Shown in pieces: positions 1-7,828 of a stretch of DNA of 64,000 bases. The position numbers and the translations under genes were made by a program. The notes below the pieces were generated by a model, which searched no databases, was not told the origin of the DNA, and saw only the letters and a program-made list of their open reading frames with translations. Source of the stretch: Phocaeicola coprocola DSM 17136 (lineage in GTDB: Bacteria; Bacteroidota; Bacteroidia; Bacteroidales; Bacteroidaceae); NCBI RefSeq assembly GCF_000154845.1, contig NZ_DS981486.1:1-64000 (forward strand). Reading direction: 5' to 3'. The stretch's first letter is position 1. Each line of letters opens with the position of its first letter.

Positions 1-507
1 GATAAGGTAAGAACTGTACCAGTCTACAAGATTCTTCCCGTAGCTTTCCAACGTTGCGTTATCAGGTGTCTGTACAGAGCCCAAAGTCATACATTCATGG
101 TTGTCAACGTCTATAACTCCAATACCGGTTATTTCCAGTCCACGTTTGTATTCACCGGCACAACCGGACCAGAAATAGCCAATCCACGGCGTTTTGCTGC
201 CTGATTTTGGAATGAAAGACGGATCAACGGCTATCGCCTTGCGACCACCTTTAAGGTGTTCCCTGATGATGGCTTCATTGAAGGAAAACCAGTCAAAGTC
301 ATCATTCTCAAAATTGTTCCGGTATGTCTGTTCCGAGAAACATCCATATCGTCCCATTTGAAGGAAATTGACGCGGTTAGGTATAGCCATGAACAATTTC
401 ATTGCATCCATGAATACTTTCTGAAAAGATTTGCTTATATTTACAACTGATTCGAGAGCGTTTCTGCACTCGGATTGGTATTGCATAAGGAGTGATTCTT
501 TAGTCAT
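1..507 (-). CDS. IS4-like DDE transposase, N-terminal part
   Basis: The open frame starts at 507 and runs off the left edge (169 codons visible). The stretch AVDPSFIPKSG, followed by a tryptophan/glycine-rich segment, looks like the first catalytic aspartate region of IS4-superfamily transposases. It would cut and join the ends of its insertion sequence. The terminal inverted repeat should lie to the right of 507, but I could not identify it. The gene faces away from the integrase and is probably a separate insertion next to the integrated element. The exact IS family is uncertain. Confidence 0.7.
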   Translation of the reverse strand, partial: MTKESLLMQYQSECRNALESVVNISKSFQKVFMDAMKLFMAIPNRVNFLQMGRYGCFSEQTYRNNFENDDFDWFSFNEAIIREHLKGGRKAIAVDPSFIPKSGSKTPWIGYFWSGCAGEYKRGLEITGIGVIDVDNHECMTLGSVQTPDNATLESYGKNLVDWYSSYLI

Positions 508-1277
508 AATTAAAAGTGGTGGAATACTTCTAATTTACTAATAATCAACAAATTATGCAATACTTTTCTGTTGGTTTTCAGCTGTTTAGCATATCTTTTT
601 CATCCCTTTTCTTACTCCTTGACGATTCATTCTTGACAGTATTTCAATGATCTCTTGAATATATTTTTGAACCGGATTATGCCGATTCTATGTTTAATTT
701 TAATTTATCGGTAAAAATTTACCGAAGTATTGATTGATTAAAATAAAACGAAATGCCTGAGTCCACAGGCGTGTAACACGTAGAAACACCTAAATACAAT
801 CTCTCACCCCCGAGGGGTCATCCCGGTTACAGATGTGAATGTTGCAGTGCGCCCCATTCCGACCATCATTGTGATATGAAGAGAGTATTTGTTCATGTAT
901 TATTGTTTTGTTGTCGGCAAATATAGTAACATTTTTCTTCAATCAAACATTTTTCAACTATTTTTTCGCATAAAAAGTAGAAAAATTGGGACAAAACGTT
1001 TATTTCATCACTAAACCCATCCTCTTTTCATAGAAGGCACATTTATTTATTCACAATAAACAAACAGACATATTAAAGATGAAAATAAAATCCAAATAAG
1101 TACAAGTAAATAGGCTTTATATCAGACATTTATAAAGAAATCGTTTCTTTCAGTTGTTTTCGCTATTTTCTGTTAATTAGTTCTTTTTGGGTACATTTTT
1201 GTTCCTTGTTTGTTTCTTGATTTCGGTTTTAATTCGTACATTTGCATACGAAAAAGAACGAATGAAAGAATACGATT
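508..1277. other. AT-rich non-coding stretch at element border
   Basis: No convincing gene is present. There is a short inverted repeat (CGGTAAA/TTTACCG) at 709-724 and a CCCC/GGGG dyad near 806-820. This stretch should contain the end of the IS and possibly the left attachment site of the ICE, but with no partner copy identified I cannot place either one. Confidence 0.4.
1233..1252 (+). promoter_or_regulatory. Integrase promoter with dyad over the -7 box
   Basis: TACATTTG at 1237-1244 matches the Bacteroidetes -7 consensus TAnnTTTG, about 35 bases before the integrase start. It lies between inverted arms TTCGTA (1233-1238) and TACGAA (1247-1252), so a dimeric protein bound there would block the promoter. 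Control by the integrase or by the HTH protein at 3479 is a guess. Confidence 0.5.
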
Positions 1278-2408
1278 ATGCCACGAATAAAGAAGCCTAA
1301 AAAAGTAAAAGAGCCCATCCGTCTTCGGATGAAGGATTTGTCCGATGGCAGCAAAAGTCTGTATCTGGATATATACCGCAATGGCAAGCGGACATATGAG
1401 TACCTGAAGCTGTATCTTATCCCGGGAACGGACAACAATACCCGTCGGCAGAATGAAATAACAATGGCCGCTGCGAATGCCATCAAGTCGAAACGCATTA
1501 TCGAACTGACCAGCGGCGAAGCCGGTATCGTGAACCATACAGATAAGGTTTATCTGCTGGACTGGATGCAAACCTATTTGGAGTACCAAGAGAAACGCGA
1601 CAAGAAAGGCATCGGTCAAATCAAGGCCGTTACCCATATCCTGAAAGAATATGCAGGGGAAAGGTTTTTGTTGGATCGGGTTGACCTCGCTTTTTGCCAA
1701 GGCTATATCGACTACATGCTGACGACCTTCCGCCCTAAAGGAAAGCCGATAGCAGCATCTACACGCAATACCTATTATCAGATATTCAACGGTGCCCTGA
1801 ACGCTGCCGTCCGGGCTAAACGGTTGTTGAGAAATCCGTTTAATGAAATGGAAAAATCGGAGAAGCCCAAAATGCCGGAGAGCGTGCGGTCCTATATGAC
1901 CATCGAAGAGGTACGGGCGTTGATTGCCACTCCGGTACAGGATGGGAGGGTTAAAAACGCCTATCTGTTTTCCTGCTTCTGCGGACTGCGTATCAGCGAT
2001 ATTGTCGGCCTGAAATGGAAGAATGTCTTTGTCGATAACGGCCAATACCGTCTGGCGGTGGCTATGCAGAAGACCAAAGAACCGATTTACCTGCCACTCT
2101 CCAACGAGGCGTTGAAGTGGATGCCGGAGCGTGAGGACAAGGCGGCGGATGACCATGTGTTCAGCTTGCCTTCAAACATCAACCAGTATCTCAAGCCGTG
2201 GGCCGAAGCGGCCGGAATCACCAAGCGTTTTACTTTTCACACGGCCCGGCACACATTCGCGACCATGATGCTGACGCTCGGTGCGGATCTCTATACCGTA
2301 TCGAAGCTGCTTGGTCATACCTCCGTGAGAATGACACAGGTGTACGCCAAAATCATCAACCAGAAAAAAGACGAAGCAGTCAATTTGGTCAACGGGCTAT
2401 TCGACTGA
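1278..2408 (+). CDS. int: Tyrosine recombinase/integrase of the ICE
   Basis: A 376-residue site-specific integrase expected to excise and integrate the element. The N-terminus is basic and resembles the arm-binding domain of Bacteroides integrases, followed by a SAM-like core-binding domain and a C-terminal catalytic domain. The catalytic set is visible: R238 in CGLRISD, H321 and R324 in HTARHTFAT, H347 in LLGHT, and nucleophile Y356 in TQVYAKI. Length and motif spacing are normal, so it should be active. It is the first gene of the element and reads inward toward the transfer genes. Confidence 0.93.
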   Translation: MPRIKKPKKVKEPIRLRMKDLSDGSKSLYLDIYRNGKRTYEYLKLYLIPGTDNNTRRQNEITMAAANAIKSKRIIELTSGEAGIVNHTDKVYLLDWMQTYLEYQEKRDKKGIGQIKAVTHILKEYAGERFLLDRVDLAFCQGYIDYMLTTFRPKGKPIAASTRNTYYQIFNGALNAAVRAKRLLRNPFNEMEKSEKPKMPESVRSYMTIEEVRALIATPVQDGRVKNAYLFSCFCGLRISDIVGLKWKNVFVDNGQYRLAVAMQKTKEPIYLPLSNEALKWMPEREDKAADDHVFSLPSNINQYLKPWAEAAGITKRFTFHTARHTFATMMLTLGADLYTVSKLLGHTSVRMTQVYAKIINQKKDEAVNLVNGLFD

Positions 2409-2528
2409 TGTAGTTATACATGTCAAATTCAATTTACAGGTAAATATTTCCGGCTTTTCTCCGACTTTTCAAATAGTCGAAGTAATGCCACTATTATAAT
2501 AAGTATAAACCCATAAAAACAATTCGAC

Positions 2529-2626
2529 ATGAAAGGACAAAACAACAGGTCCTCTCTTTTTTTGAAGGGAGACCACATCTGCACCACTTCGCTACGGAAC
2601 AGGATGTAGCGGAAGAATTTTACGAA
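2529..2626 (+). other. Probable 5' part of next gene, in another frame (T7 run)
   Basis: An ATG at 2529 opens a frame reading MKGQNNRSSLF, which crosses a run of seven T (2557-2563) and stops shortly after. From the T run, the -1 frame reads FFEGRPHLHHFATEQDVAEE and joins smoothly into the protein at 2627. Either one T has been lost, or the ribosome or polymerase slips on the run. The joined product would be about 260 residues. Confidence 0.55.
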
Positions 2627-3310
2627 TTGCTCTCCGAAGCGAGGGAGCTTTATCTTCAAGACGTCATGGCAGGCGGCAAACGGTATGGCCGCTATGTGGA
2701 TGACTTTATAAACAGTCACCGGTACATCGACTGCAACAGTGCGGTTTGCAGGAATTGCCATGAAATGAACATCCATATCATCAGAGGGCTGTTGATCGAT
2801 TGCACAAGTCTCGTCAAAAGCCTCTTTACCGCAGAAACATTTTCTTTCGAGGAGTGCATGGCCTTGAAACGAAAGTACGACATTGCCGGAGTATGGTTCG
2901 GCTCTTCACGTATAGAAGATTCCAGAAACGATCCACCTCTCTCCTTCGGTTGTAATTTTTCCCGTGAACAGATGACAGGTATTGTGGCTTGCGCCAACGC
3001 TTATCATCTGTTTTGCGTTTCCACACTCCGCATCGAGGACATGGAAGCGCTTTTTGCCTGCAAGAAGGGCTTCTGCATACGTGTGAACAATATCCGCCAT
3101 GTGGCGGTCCTGTTCGACGCGTTGCTCGAAAACACCTTCATCCTGCCTCACTGGCAGTCGGTTCTCGACAAGGGGCGGTTCCTGTTGTCCAAAGACGGCA
3201 CAAGATACGTTACCGCTTCAAGCCTCTCGTCCGCCCTGTCTGCGGCGAGGAACAACATTACATCGGCAAACCTCGGCATACGAAAAGCCGTCAGCCGACT
3301 GAAAATATAA
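2627..3310 (+). CDS. Conserved ICE protein of unknown function
   Basis: 227 residues from a TTG codon. I do not recognise the family. The frame is open upstream to 2486 without an ATG, and the likely real N-terminus begins at 2529 in another frame (see the preceding entry). No signal peptide or membrane segment is visible, so it is probably a cytoplasmic protein. The C-terminus is basic (RKAVSRLKI). It sits between the integrase and the HTH protein, a position used in related elements for small accessory or regulatory genes. Confidence 0.6.
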   Translation: MLSEARELYLQDVMAGGKRYGRYVDDFINSHRYIDCNSAVCRNCHEMNIHIIRGLLIDCTSLVKSLFTAETFSFEECMALKRKYDIAGVWFGSSRIEDSRNDPPLSFGCNFSREQMTGIVACANAYHLFCVSTLRIEDMEALFACKKGFCIRVNNIRHVAVLFDALLENTFILPHWQSVLDKGRFLLSKDGTRYVTASSLSSALSAARNNITSANLGIRKAVSRLKI

Positions 3311-3361
3311 CACGAAGTGCCAAAAAGCCAAGTATGTGAAAGATAAAACAGTGACAATTGC

Positions 3362-3454
3362 CGTGATACGTGCATAGTATCACGCCGGTATTTCCGGCTG
3401 TCCGGTTCACATCACATAACTTTGACCTCCGTTAGCGCGCTGCATAACGGAGGT
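3362..3454. promoter_or_regulatory. Three consecutive hairpins before the HTH gene
   Basis: Perfect dyads follow one another: CGTGATAC/GTATCACG (3362-3369 with 3377-3384), GCCGG/CCGGC (3384-3388 with 3394-3398), and ACCTCCGTTA/TAACGGAGGT (3425-3434 with 3445-3454). The last is a 10-base perfect pair 25 bases before the start at 3479. No T run follows any of them, so operators or a structured leader are more likely than simple terminators. Confidence 0.6.
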
Positions 3455-3478
3455 AACTCTCCATTGTCTAATTTTAAC

Positions 3479-3883
3479 ATGTATTTTATGCAAAACAGAA
3501 CAACATTCATGGAGCGGTTGAGCGAACGGCTGACCGCCATAGAAGCGGTTCTCAAGAAGTTGGAACCGGTGGAAGGTCTGTTGGAGCGTGTGGCTTTGCT
3601 GGAAAATACCATTTACACGACCAAGAAGGTCTTCACTTTTCAAGAGGCGTGCATGTATATCGGCGTGTCCGAAAGTATGTTGTACAAACTCACATCGAAC
3701 AAGGAAATCCCGCACTACAAGCCTCGCGGCAAGATGCTCTACTTTGCGAAGGAAGAGCTGGACGCGTGGCTCTTGCAAAACTACGAACCTACGGTGGACG
3801 ATGCCATGCGTATGGCGACGGAAGTGTCCGCAACCCAACCGTTCTTTAACCAGAAGCGCTATGGAAAACGAAAAAAGAACTGA
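3479..3883 (+). CDS. Small helix-turn-helix (excisionase-like) protein
   Basis: About 134 residues. A coiled-coil-like N-terminus (LSERLTAIEAVLKKLE) is followed by a MerR/excisionase-type HTH_17 domain (FTFQEACMYIGVSESMLYKL, then IPHYKPRGKMLYFAKEELDAWL). Such proteins bind DNA next to the integrase as excision factors or regulators. An ATG at 3422 is in frame but lies before the hairpin; 3479 or 3488 fits better. It overlaps the next gene by 23 bases, which suggests coupled translation. Confidence 0.8.
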   Translation: MYFMQNRTTFMERLSERLTAIEAVLKKLEPVEGLLERVALLENTIYTTKKVFTFQEACMYIGVSESMLYKLTSNKEIPHYKPRGKMLYFAKEELDAWLLQNYEPTVDDAMRMATEVSATQPFFNQKRYGKRKKN

Positions 3884-4985
3884 CCGTAACTCGTGGGCGG
3901 AGCTGGACGAGAACCGCCTGTCGGATATCCTCACGGCATCGCAAATAAAGGCCACGGACACCTACGAGACTCCGCCCCAGATTATATGGATTGACAACTC
4001 CACCATAGCGACGCTCGGTAATTTCAGCGCTTCGACGGGTAAGGCGAAGGCGAAAAAGACGTTCAACGTCTCGGCCATCGTCGCCGCGTCGCTGGCGGGC
4101 CGGCAGGTCTTGAACTATCGGGCGCACCTGCCCGAAGGCAAACGCAGGATTCTGTACGTGGACACTGAACAGAGCCGTTTCCATTGCCACAACGTGTTGG
4201 AACGCATTCTCCGCCTGGCGGGGCTGCCCACCACGACGGACAACGAGAATCTCGATTTCATTTGCCTGCGGGAATACACTCCTGCCGTCCGTATCGGGGT
4301 TATCGACTATGCCCTGCGTCAGAACAAGGGGTATGGGCTGGTCATCATAGACGGCATCCGCGACCTGATGCTCGACATCAACAGCACCAGCGAATCGGTG
4401 GAGGTCATCAACAAGATGATGGAGTGGTCGTCGAAATACGACCTGCACATCCATTGTGTGCTACACCTGAACAAGGGCGACAACAATGTGCGCGGGCATA
4501 TCGGTACGGAAATGAGCAATAAGGCGGAAACGGTGCTGGTCATCACCAAAAGTGCGGAGAATCCCGTTATCAGTGAAGTTCATGCGCTGCATATCCGCGA
4601 GAAGGAGTTCAAACCGTTCGCCTTTTCCGTTGATGACGAAGGGTTGCCGGTCATGGTGGATAACTATTCGTTTGACGGCAGTGTAAGACCGAAAGCCCGG
4701 AGCAGCTTCATGGATTTGTCCATCGAACAGCACCGGGAGGCACTTTCCGCCGCTTTCGGGGACAGGCCCATCAAAGGTTTCGAGAACGTGCTGCAGGCCC
4801 TCATGGCTTCCTATGAGGCTATCGGGTTCAAACGGGGACGCAGCGTCATGATAAAACTGCTGCAATACCTGACGGAAAACCTGAAGCTGATCGTCAAACG
4901 GGACAAGCTCTTTTATTACGATGTGACCCCGACCGAAGCCCTGCTTTTCGACGAAGAATGCGAGGAAGCGGAAGGTGAAAAATAA
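3861..4985 (+). CDS. RepA-like AAA/RecA-fold ATPase
   Basis: 374 residues from the ATG inside the end of the HTH gene. GKAKAKKTFNVSAIVAASL takes the place of a Walker A loop, RILYVDTEQS and GYGLVIIDGIRDL are beta strands with acidic ends, and HLNKGDNNVRGHIGTEM resembles the RepA/DnaB-type hexameric helicase core. It probably acts in replication of the excised circle or of the incoming strand, together with the primase that follows. The open frame extends upstream to 3588, but that part overlaps the HTH gene and is not protein-like. Confidence 0.78.
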   Translation: MENEKRTDRNSWAELDENRLSDILTASQIKATDTYETPPQIIWIDNSTIATLGNFSASTGKAKAKKTFNVSAIVAASLAGRQVLNYRAHLPEGKRRILYVDTEQSRFHCHNVLERILRLAGLPTTTDNENLDFICLREYTPAVRIGVIDYALRQNKGYGLVIIDGIRDLMLDINSTSESVEVINKMMEWSSKYDLHIHCVLHLNKGDNNVRGHIGTEMSNKAETVLVITKSAENPVISEVHALHIREKEFKPFAFSVDDEGLPVMVDNYSFDGSVRPKARSSFMDLSIEQHREALSAAFGDRPIKGFENVLQALMASYEAIGFKRGRSVMIKLLQYLTENLKLIVKRDKLFYYDVTPTEALLFDEECEEAEGEK

Positions 4986-4988
4986 TTT

Positions 4989-5042
4989 AGTTTACTTTGG
5001 TCCGGGTATATATAGGAGAAAAACCAAAGTAAACTGTTTTTT
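4989..5042 (+). terminator. 13-bp hairpin with T run between ATPase and primase genes
   Basis: AGTTTACTTTGGT (4989-5001) and ACCAAAGTAAACT (5023-5035) pair perfectly, followed by GTTTTTT. The form is a strong intrinsic terminator or attenuator set only 3 bases after the ATPase stop and 25 before the primase start, so it may lower primase expression. Confidence 0.75.
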
Positions 5043-5066
5043 GAAAACAAGTGAAAAGAAAATGAC

Positions 5067-5954
5067 ATGACCATAGCGGAAGCAAAACAACTGCGTATCG
5101 TGGACTATCTCGCCAGTCTCGGCTACCATCCCCAGAGTGTGATATCAAAACAATACTGGTATCTGTCACCGCTGCGCGATGAACGCACTCCGTCGTTCAA
5201 GGTCAACGACCGGCTCAACGAATGGTATGACTTTGGCGCAGCGACGGGCGGCGACCTTGTGGAACTGGGCAAATACCTGTACCGGACGAACAGCGTGAGC
5301 GAAGTGCTTGCCTGTATCGGGAGACATGAAAATGCTGCCCCGATACAAAGAGTGCGGATTCCGGGGACAACACCCCGTCCCGTCGAAGCTGACATGAAGG
5401 ACGTGCTCGTCGTGCCGTTGCAGCACCATGCGCTACTCTCGTACCTTCATTCCCGTGGAATCGACGGGGACATCGGCCGCATGTTCTGCCGGGAGGTCCA
5501 TTATGAATTACGTAAACGGCGCTACTTCGCTCTTGCCTTCGGCAACGCGGCGGGCGGGTACGAGGTGCGCAATCCTTATTATAAGGGCTGTATCCGGTGT
5601 AAGGACATCTCTGTCATCAGGCAATCTCATGGTGAAACACAGAACCGTGTTTGCGTGTTCGAGGGCTTCATGGATTTTCTCTCTTACCTGACGCTGAAAC
5701 AGGCGGGTGATGATACGGTCTGCATCGACGCACCTTGTGATTACCTCGTGATGAACTCGGTGAACAACCTGAAAAAAGCATTGGAACACTTGCAGGTGTA
5801 CGAGGAAATCCACTGTTATCTCGACAATGATCTCGCAGGGCAGAAAACGGAAGAGACCATCGCCGGCATGTATGGCGGGCGTGTACGCAACGAAGCACCC
5901 CGTTATCGCGAATACAAGGACCTGAACGATTACCTACGCGGAAAGAAACGGTAA
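5067..5954 (+). CDS. Toprim-domain DNA primase
   Basis: 295 residues. The N-terminal third resembles a CHC2-type primase module (YWYLSPLRDERTPSFKV then WYDFGAATGGDLVEL) but lacks the zinc-binding cysteines and histidine. The Toprim domain has the conserved glutamate in VCVFEGFMDFLS (about residue 199) and the DxD in CYLDNDLAG (about 252). It would make primers on the single-stranded element after transfer. In related elements the relaxase genes usually follow this gene; here the transfer operon starts instead. Confidence 0.85.
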   Translation: MTIAEAKQLRIVDYLASLGYHPQSVISKQYWYLSPLRDERTPSFKVNDRLNEWYDFGAATGGDLVELGKYLYRTNSVSEVLACIGRHENAAPIQRVRIPGTTPRPVEADMKDVLVVPLQHHALLSYLHSRGIDGDIGRMFCREVHYELRKRRYFALAFGNAAGGYEVRNPYYKGCIRCKDISVIRQSHGETQNRVCVFEGFMDFLSYLTLKQAGDDTVCIDAPCDYLVMNSVNNLKKALEHLQVYEEIHCYLDNDLAGQKTEETIAGMYGGRVRNEAPRYREYKDLNDYLRGKKR

Positions 5955-5982
5955 GGCATCATCGTTACCCTTTCCCTTGAAA

Positions 5983-6007
5983 GCTCTCCTCCCGGAGGGC
6001 TTTTTTT
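5983..6007 (+). terminator. Intrinsic terminator after primase gene
   Basis: GCTCTCC and GGAGGGC pair around a TCCC loop, directly followed by seven T. It closes the integrase-to-primase segment and isolates the transfer operon. Confidence 0.85.
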
Positions 6008-6195
6008 ATGCCCGATTTTTCTGCTTCGATACCTCAAAGTATGAAATTAAAGTTCAATTTTAGTGTTTCAAACTTATTTCTATGTAATAAAATACTGTTT
6101 GATATAAAGAGTTTTTGTTACATCAAATATAATATTTTTCTTTGCAACCGTACTTTCAAAGTTCAATTAAAGTTTAATTTCATACTTAAAAACAG
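6008..6195. repeat. AT-rich inverted and direct repeats before transfer operon
   Basis: A 15-base perfect inverted repeat (AAGTATGAAATTAAA at 6037-6051, complement at 6173-6187) encloses two direct copies of AAAGTTCAATT (6049-6059 and 6158-6168). The block lies just before the first transfer gene, so a regulator-binding site or loop control of the operon is likely. A transfer origin is less likely. The open frame across it has a composition dictated by the repeats and is not called. Confidence 0.6.
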
Positions 6196-6645
6196 ATGGG
6201 TTCATACTTTATATTCGCCCTTGTACTGACGGTGCTGTACATCGTCTATTTCGCGGTCAATATCATCCGTGACCTGTATGGAAAGAAGGGAACGGAGAAG
6301 ACTGACGAGGAAGTTTTCGACCTCGGTCCGATGGATTCCACGGAAGAGAGTGTCGAGGTTTCGGAGAACGAGACCGGGTTCAAAATCGGAAATGAAACAT
6401 ACGGCACGGAGACTGTACCTGCCGCTTCGCCTGCCGCCCAAAACGGCGACACCGGGAAAAAAGATGGAACAGCCAAGGATCGGCTCGAACGGCTGAAAGC
6501 CAAGGCAGAGGCACAGATGGAAAAGGTCGCACCCTACCTGTCCGACGGCTTTACCGACGAAGAGATGTATAAGGCAATGATTTCCAAAGGACGCTTGGAC
6601 AACCGTCCCAGCCTGAAATGGAGACCGGTCAAAGATAAGCTGTAA
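6196..6645 (+). CDS. Membrane-anchored transfer-operon leader protein
   Basis: 149 residues with one N-terminal membrane segment (FIFALVLTVLYIVYFAVNII), a short basic stop, an acidic linker, and a charged alpha-helical tail ending in SDGFTDEEMYKAMISKGRLDN. This is the TraD-position protein in Bacteroides-type transfer operons. Its exact role is unknown. It precedes the first TraE-like gene by one base. Confidence 0.65.
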   Translation: MGSYFIFALVLTVLYIVYFAVNIIRDLYGKKGTEKTDEEVFDLGPMDSTEESVEVSENETGFKIGNETYGTETVPAASPAAQNGDTGKKDGTAKDRLERLKAKAEAQMEKVAPYLSDGFTDEEMYKAMISKGRLDNRPSLKWRPVKDKL

Positions 6646-6646
6646 G

Positions 6647-6973
6647 ATGTCGAAAACGAAGAAGATACTATGTGCGCTTTGTTCCATCATCCCCTGTTCG
6701 GCTCTGGCGAAAAGTGGCAGCGTGAATTACAGTTGGGGGGCGGATGCGCTGGCGACGATGCACGACTACGTGGTAACGATGATGTTCTACGTCCAAGCTC
6801 TCTGTTGTGCCATCGCCGGGATTTGTGTGATTGTGTCCGGATTCCAGATTTACGTAAAGATGAACACGGGCGAGGACGGTATTACCAAGTCCGTCGTAAC
6901 GCTTGTGGGCGCGTGCCTGTTCCTGATCGGTGCCTTCCTTGTCTTTCCTGCCTTTTTCGGCTATCGCATATAG
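6647..6973 (+). CDS. traE: TraE-like DUF4134 protein, copy 1
   Basis: 108 residues: a signal peptide (ILCALCSIIPCSALA) then two hydrophobic helices split by a short charged loop (MNTGEDGITK). This is the layout of DUF4134/TraE, thought to be the VirB2-like pilin of Bacteroides type IV transfer systems. The mature protein would sit in the inner membrane and be extracted into the channel. It is paired with a paralogue at 7048. Confidence 0.8.
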   Translation: MSKTKKILCALCSIIPCSALAKSGSVNYSWGADALATMHDYVVTMMFYVQALCCAIAGICVIVSGFQIYVKMNTGEDGITKSVVTLVGACLFLIGAFLVFPAFFGYRI

Positions 6974-7047
6974 AAACGGGATGCAGGAATGAGGTGCCGC
7001 CATAACGATTCGAAAGAACTGCAATACTTACCCTAAAATAAATAATC

Positions 7048-7413
7048 ATGTTTCAAAAAACAAAAAGACAAATGAAAAGAATGTTTTCTGCTAAAAAGGT
7101 ACAGATGCTCACACTGATGTTGCTGTGTGGCACGACGGCCGTCATGGCCCAAAACTCCGCAGGCGATTACTCCGCCGGTACGACCGCACTGGCGACCGTG
7201 ACGGAGGAAATCGCCAAGTACGTCCCCGTCATGGTCAAACTGTGTTACGCCATTGCCGGTGTAGTGGCTATCGTAGGCGCTATCTCGGTGTACATCGCCA
7301 TGAACAACGAGGAACAGGACGTGAAGAAAAAGATTATGATGATCGTTGGCGCATGTATTTTCTTAATCGCTGCCGCACAAGCACTTCCGATGTTCTTCGG
7401 TATCGGCGCATAA
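7048..7413 (+). CDS. traE: TraE-like DUF4134 protein, copy 2
   Basis: 121 residues with a longer signal peptide (MLTLMLLCGTTAVMA, cut before QNSAG) and two membrane helices around the loop MNNEEQDVKKK. It has the same fold plan as the protein at 6647 but a diverged sequence, so the two are old tandem duplicates. This copy is closer to the typical TraE. It is presumably the major pilin-like subunit, with the other as a minor or capping form; that split is inference. Confidence 0.85.
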   Translation: MFQKTKRQMKRMFSAKKVQMLTLMLLCGTTAVMAQNSAGDYSAGTTALATVTEEIAKYVPVMVKLCYAIAGVVAIVGAISVYIAMNNEEQDVKKKIMMIVGACIFLIAAAQALPMFFGIGA

Positions 7414-7425
7414 CCCTCCCGCACG

Positions 7426-7722
7426 ATGAAAGGCAAGGACGAACGCTATCCCGACTACCCGCTGTTCAAGGGCCTGCAACGGCCTTTGGAGTTCATGGGT
7501 ATTCAGGGACGCTACATCTACTGGGCGGCGGGCGTTGCCGGCGGAGCCATCGTCGGATTTATCATCGCCTACTGCCTCGTGGGTTTCGTGGCCGGACTGG
7601 TCGTGCTGGTTGCGGTCGTCTCGACGGGTATTGCGCTTATCATGCTCAAACAGCGGAAAGGGCTGCATACCAAGAAAGACGGTCGCGGAGTGTATATCTA
7701 CGCCCACTCGAAGAAACTGTGA
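7426..7722 (+). CDS. traF: TraF, VirB3-like DUF4133 membrane protein
   Basis: 98 residues. The N-terminus YPDYPLFKGLQRPLEFMGI is typical of DUF4133, followed by a membrane hairpin (YIYWAAGVAGGAIVGFIIAY and VGFVAGLVVLVAVVSTGIALIML) and a basic tail. VirB3-type proteins sit in the inner membrane and partner the VirB4 ATPase, which is the next gene. Confidence 0.88.
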   Translation: MKGKDERYPDYPLFKGLQRPLEFMGIQGRYIYWAAGVAGGAIVGFIIAYCLVGFVAGLVVLVAVVSTGIALIMLKQRKGLHTKKDGRGVYIYAHSKKL

Positions 7723-7777
7723 GAAGAAAAGAAAAACCATCACGGGCAACGTGTGGTCTTGTTGAATGTTGAACGCG

Positions 7778-7816
7778 GGCCGGCCGCCTGAAATCCGGGT
7801 GGACCGGCCTTTTTTA
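7778..7816 (+). terminator. GC-rich hairpin plus T run in the VirB4 leader
   Basis: GGCCGG (7778-7783) pairs with CCGGCC (7804-7809), followed by six T. It lies between TraF and the VirB4 gene, inside the operon, so it probably acts as a partial terminator that reduces ATPase expression. It also argues for the VirB4 start at 7829 rather than the in-frame ATG at 7766. Confidence 0.65.
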
Positions 7817-7828
7817 TTGTATTTTGAA

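Noticed and set aside
1173-2156. 327-codon open frame on the minus strand over the integrase gene
   Set aside because: It is antisense to a gene with all catalytic residues in place and its product has no protein-like pattern.
6008-6229. 73-codon frame before the transfer operon
   Set aside because: It covers AT-rich repeats and overlaps the next gene; no protein character.
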